Assembly (NCBI GenBank): GCA_905370255.1
Contig: CAJPKC010000039.1
Location: forward strand, 1-8,214
Length of the DNA: 8,214 nt
Source: Streptococcus oralis
Lineage (GTDB): Bacteria > Bacillota > Bacilli > Lactobacillales > Streptococcaceae
Direction of reading: 5' to 3'
Each line of letters begins with the position of its first letter. The stretch's first letter is position 1. A program made the position numbers and the translations under genes. Under the pieces are notes generated by a model that saw only the letters and a list, made by a program, of their open reading frames with translations, made no database searches and was not told the DNA's origin. This document shows, piece after piece, positions 8,100-8,214 of the stretch.

Positions 8100-8107
8100 T
8101 ACCTTTG
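8100..8107 (+). promoter_or_regulatory. Bacteroidetes -7 box for the rightward kup-like gene
   Basis: TACCTTTG fits TAnnTTTG and, like the metG box, runs on into GCAC. No clean TTTG is found 19-21 bases upstream; the closest is CTTG at 8080-8083 with only 16 bases between. The box lies 24 bases before ATG 8132, the distance expected for a short leader. Confidence 0.55.
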
Positions 8108-8131
8108 CACTCGTTTTAAGTATTTATAAGA

Positions 8132-8214
8132 ATGACTCAGGATAACAATTGCAGTAATGCAGCACACCATAAGCTTAGCTTGGTGGGCGTTCTTGTGACC
8201 TTAGGTATCGTGTT
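8132..8214 (+). CDS. kup: N-terminus of a probable Kup/KUP-family potassium uptake protein (partial)
   Basis: An open frame of 27 codons plus two bases runs from ATG 8132 off the end of the window. A polar, His- and Asn-containing start (MTQDNNCSNAAHHK) leads into a hydrophobic stretch, LSLVGVLVTLGIV. The last two bases, TT, allow Phe next. In Bacteroidetes Kup proteins the first membrane helix begins LxxLGIVFGDIGTSPLY, and this matches up to the cut. Kup imports potassium with protons through the inner membrane. The placement behind a -7 box, with no Shine-Dalgarno as for metG, supports a real start. The identification rests on only about ten residues, so another membrane protein remains possible. 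Confidence 0.6.
   Translation, partial: MTQDNNCSNAAHHKLSLVGVLVTLGIV

Noticed and set aside
1..8214. Search for a novel system, CRISPR, toxin-antitoxin, phage or insertion-sequence components
   Set aside because: Every substantial coding frame belongs to a conserved housekeeping family. I saw no repeat arrays, terminal inverted repeats, integrase or small paired genes.

Overview
The window joins DNA of two unrelated bacterial types. Positions 1 to about 5,698 are from a Firmicute, very probably a mitis-group Streptococcus. The gene order (recD2, lepB, rnhC facing zapA, cvpA, mutS2) and the protein sequences match my memory of that locus in streptococci, and the promoters are sigma-A type with a purine-rich Shine-Dalgarno. 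From about 5,699 to the end the DNA is Bacteroidota-like, probably Prevotella. It carries a methionyl-tRNA synthetase of the Bacteroidetes long form, promoters of the TTTG / TAnnTTTG type, and start codons without a Shine-Dalgarno. Oral metagenomes contain both genera, so the simplest reading is a chimeric contig. This is inference; I could not run a search.

Streptococcal part. A short intergenic region (2964-3049) carries two divergent promoters. Leftward runs rnhC (RNase HIII), lepB (signal peptidase I), then a hairpin and recD2 (DNA helicase, cut by the window start). The rnhC promoter sits so close to its ATG that the mRNA may be leaderless. Rightward runs zapA (FtsZ-ring protein), overlapped by cvpA (membrane protein), then a probable terminator and mutS2. 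MutS2 is intact through its ATPase core. It departs from the family sequence near residue 564 and stops at 589, without the C-terminal Smr nuclease region.

Bacteroidota part. After the junction, 25 in-frame codons of unknown origin end at 5776. A strong hairpin terminator follows at 5793-5837, then metG on the minus strand (687 residues). metG has a textbook Bacteroidetes promoter. Divergent from it, the first 27 codons of a probable Kup potassium transporter run off the window end.

Functionally, recD2, rnhC and mutS2 are genome-maintenance genes, lepB serves protein export, and zapA serves division; all are conserved housekeeping genes. I found no mobile element, CRISPR array, tRNA, rRNA or defence-type system. 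The one truly odd thing is the cross-phylum junction. The main regulatory curiosity is the rnhC/zapA divergent promoter region.
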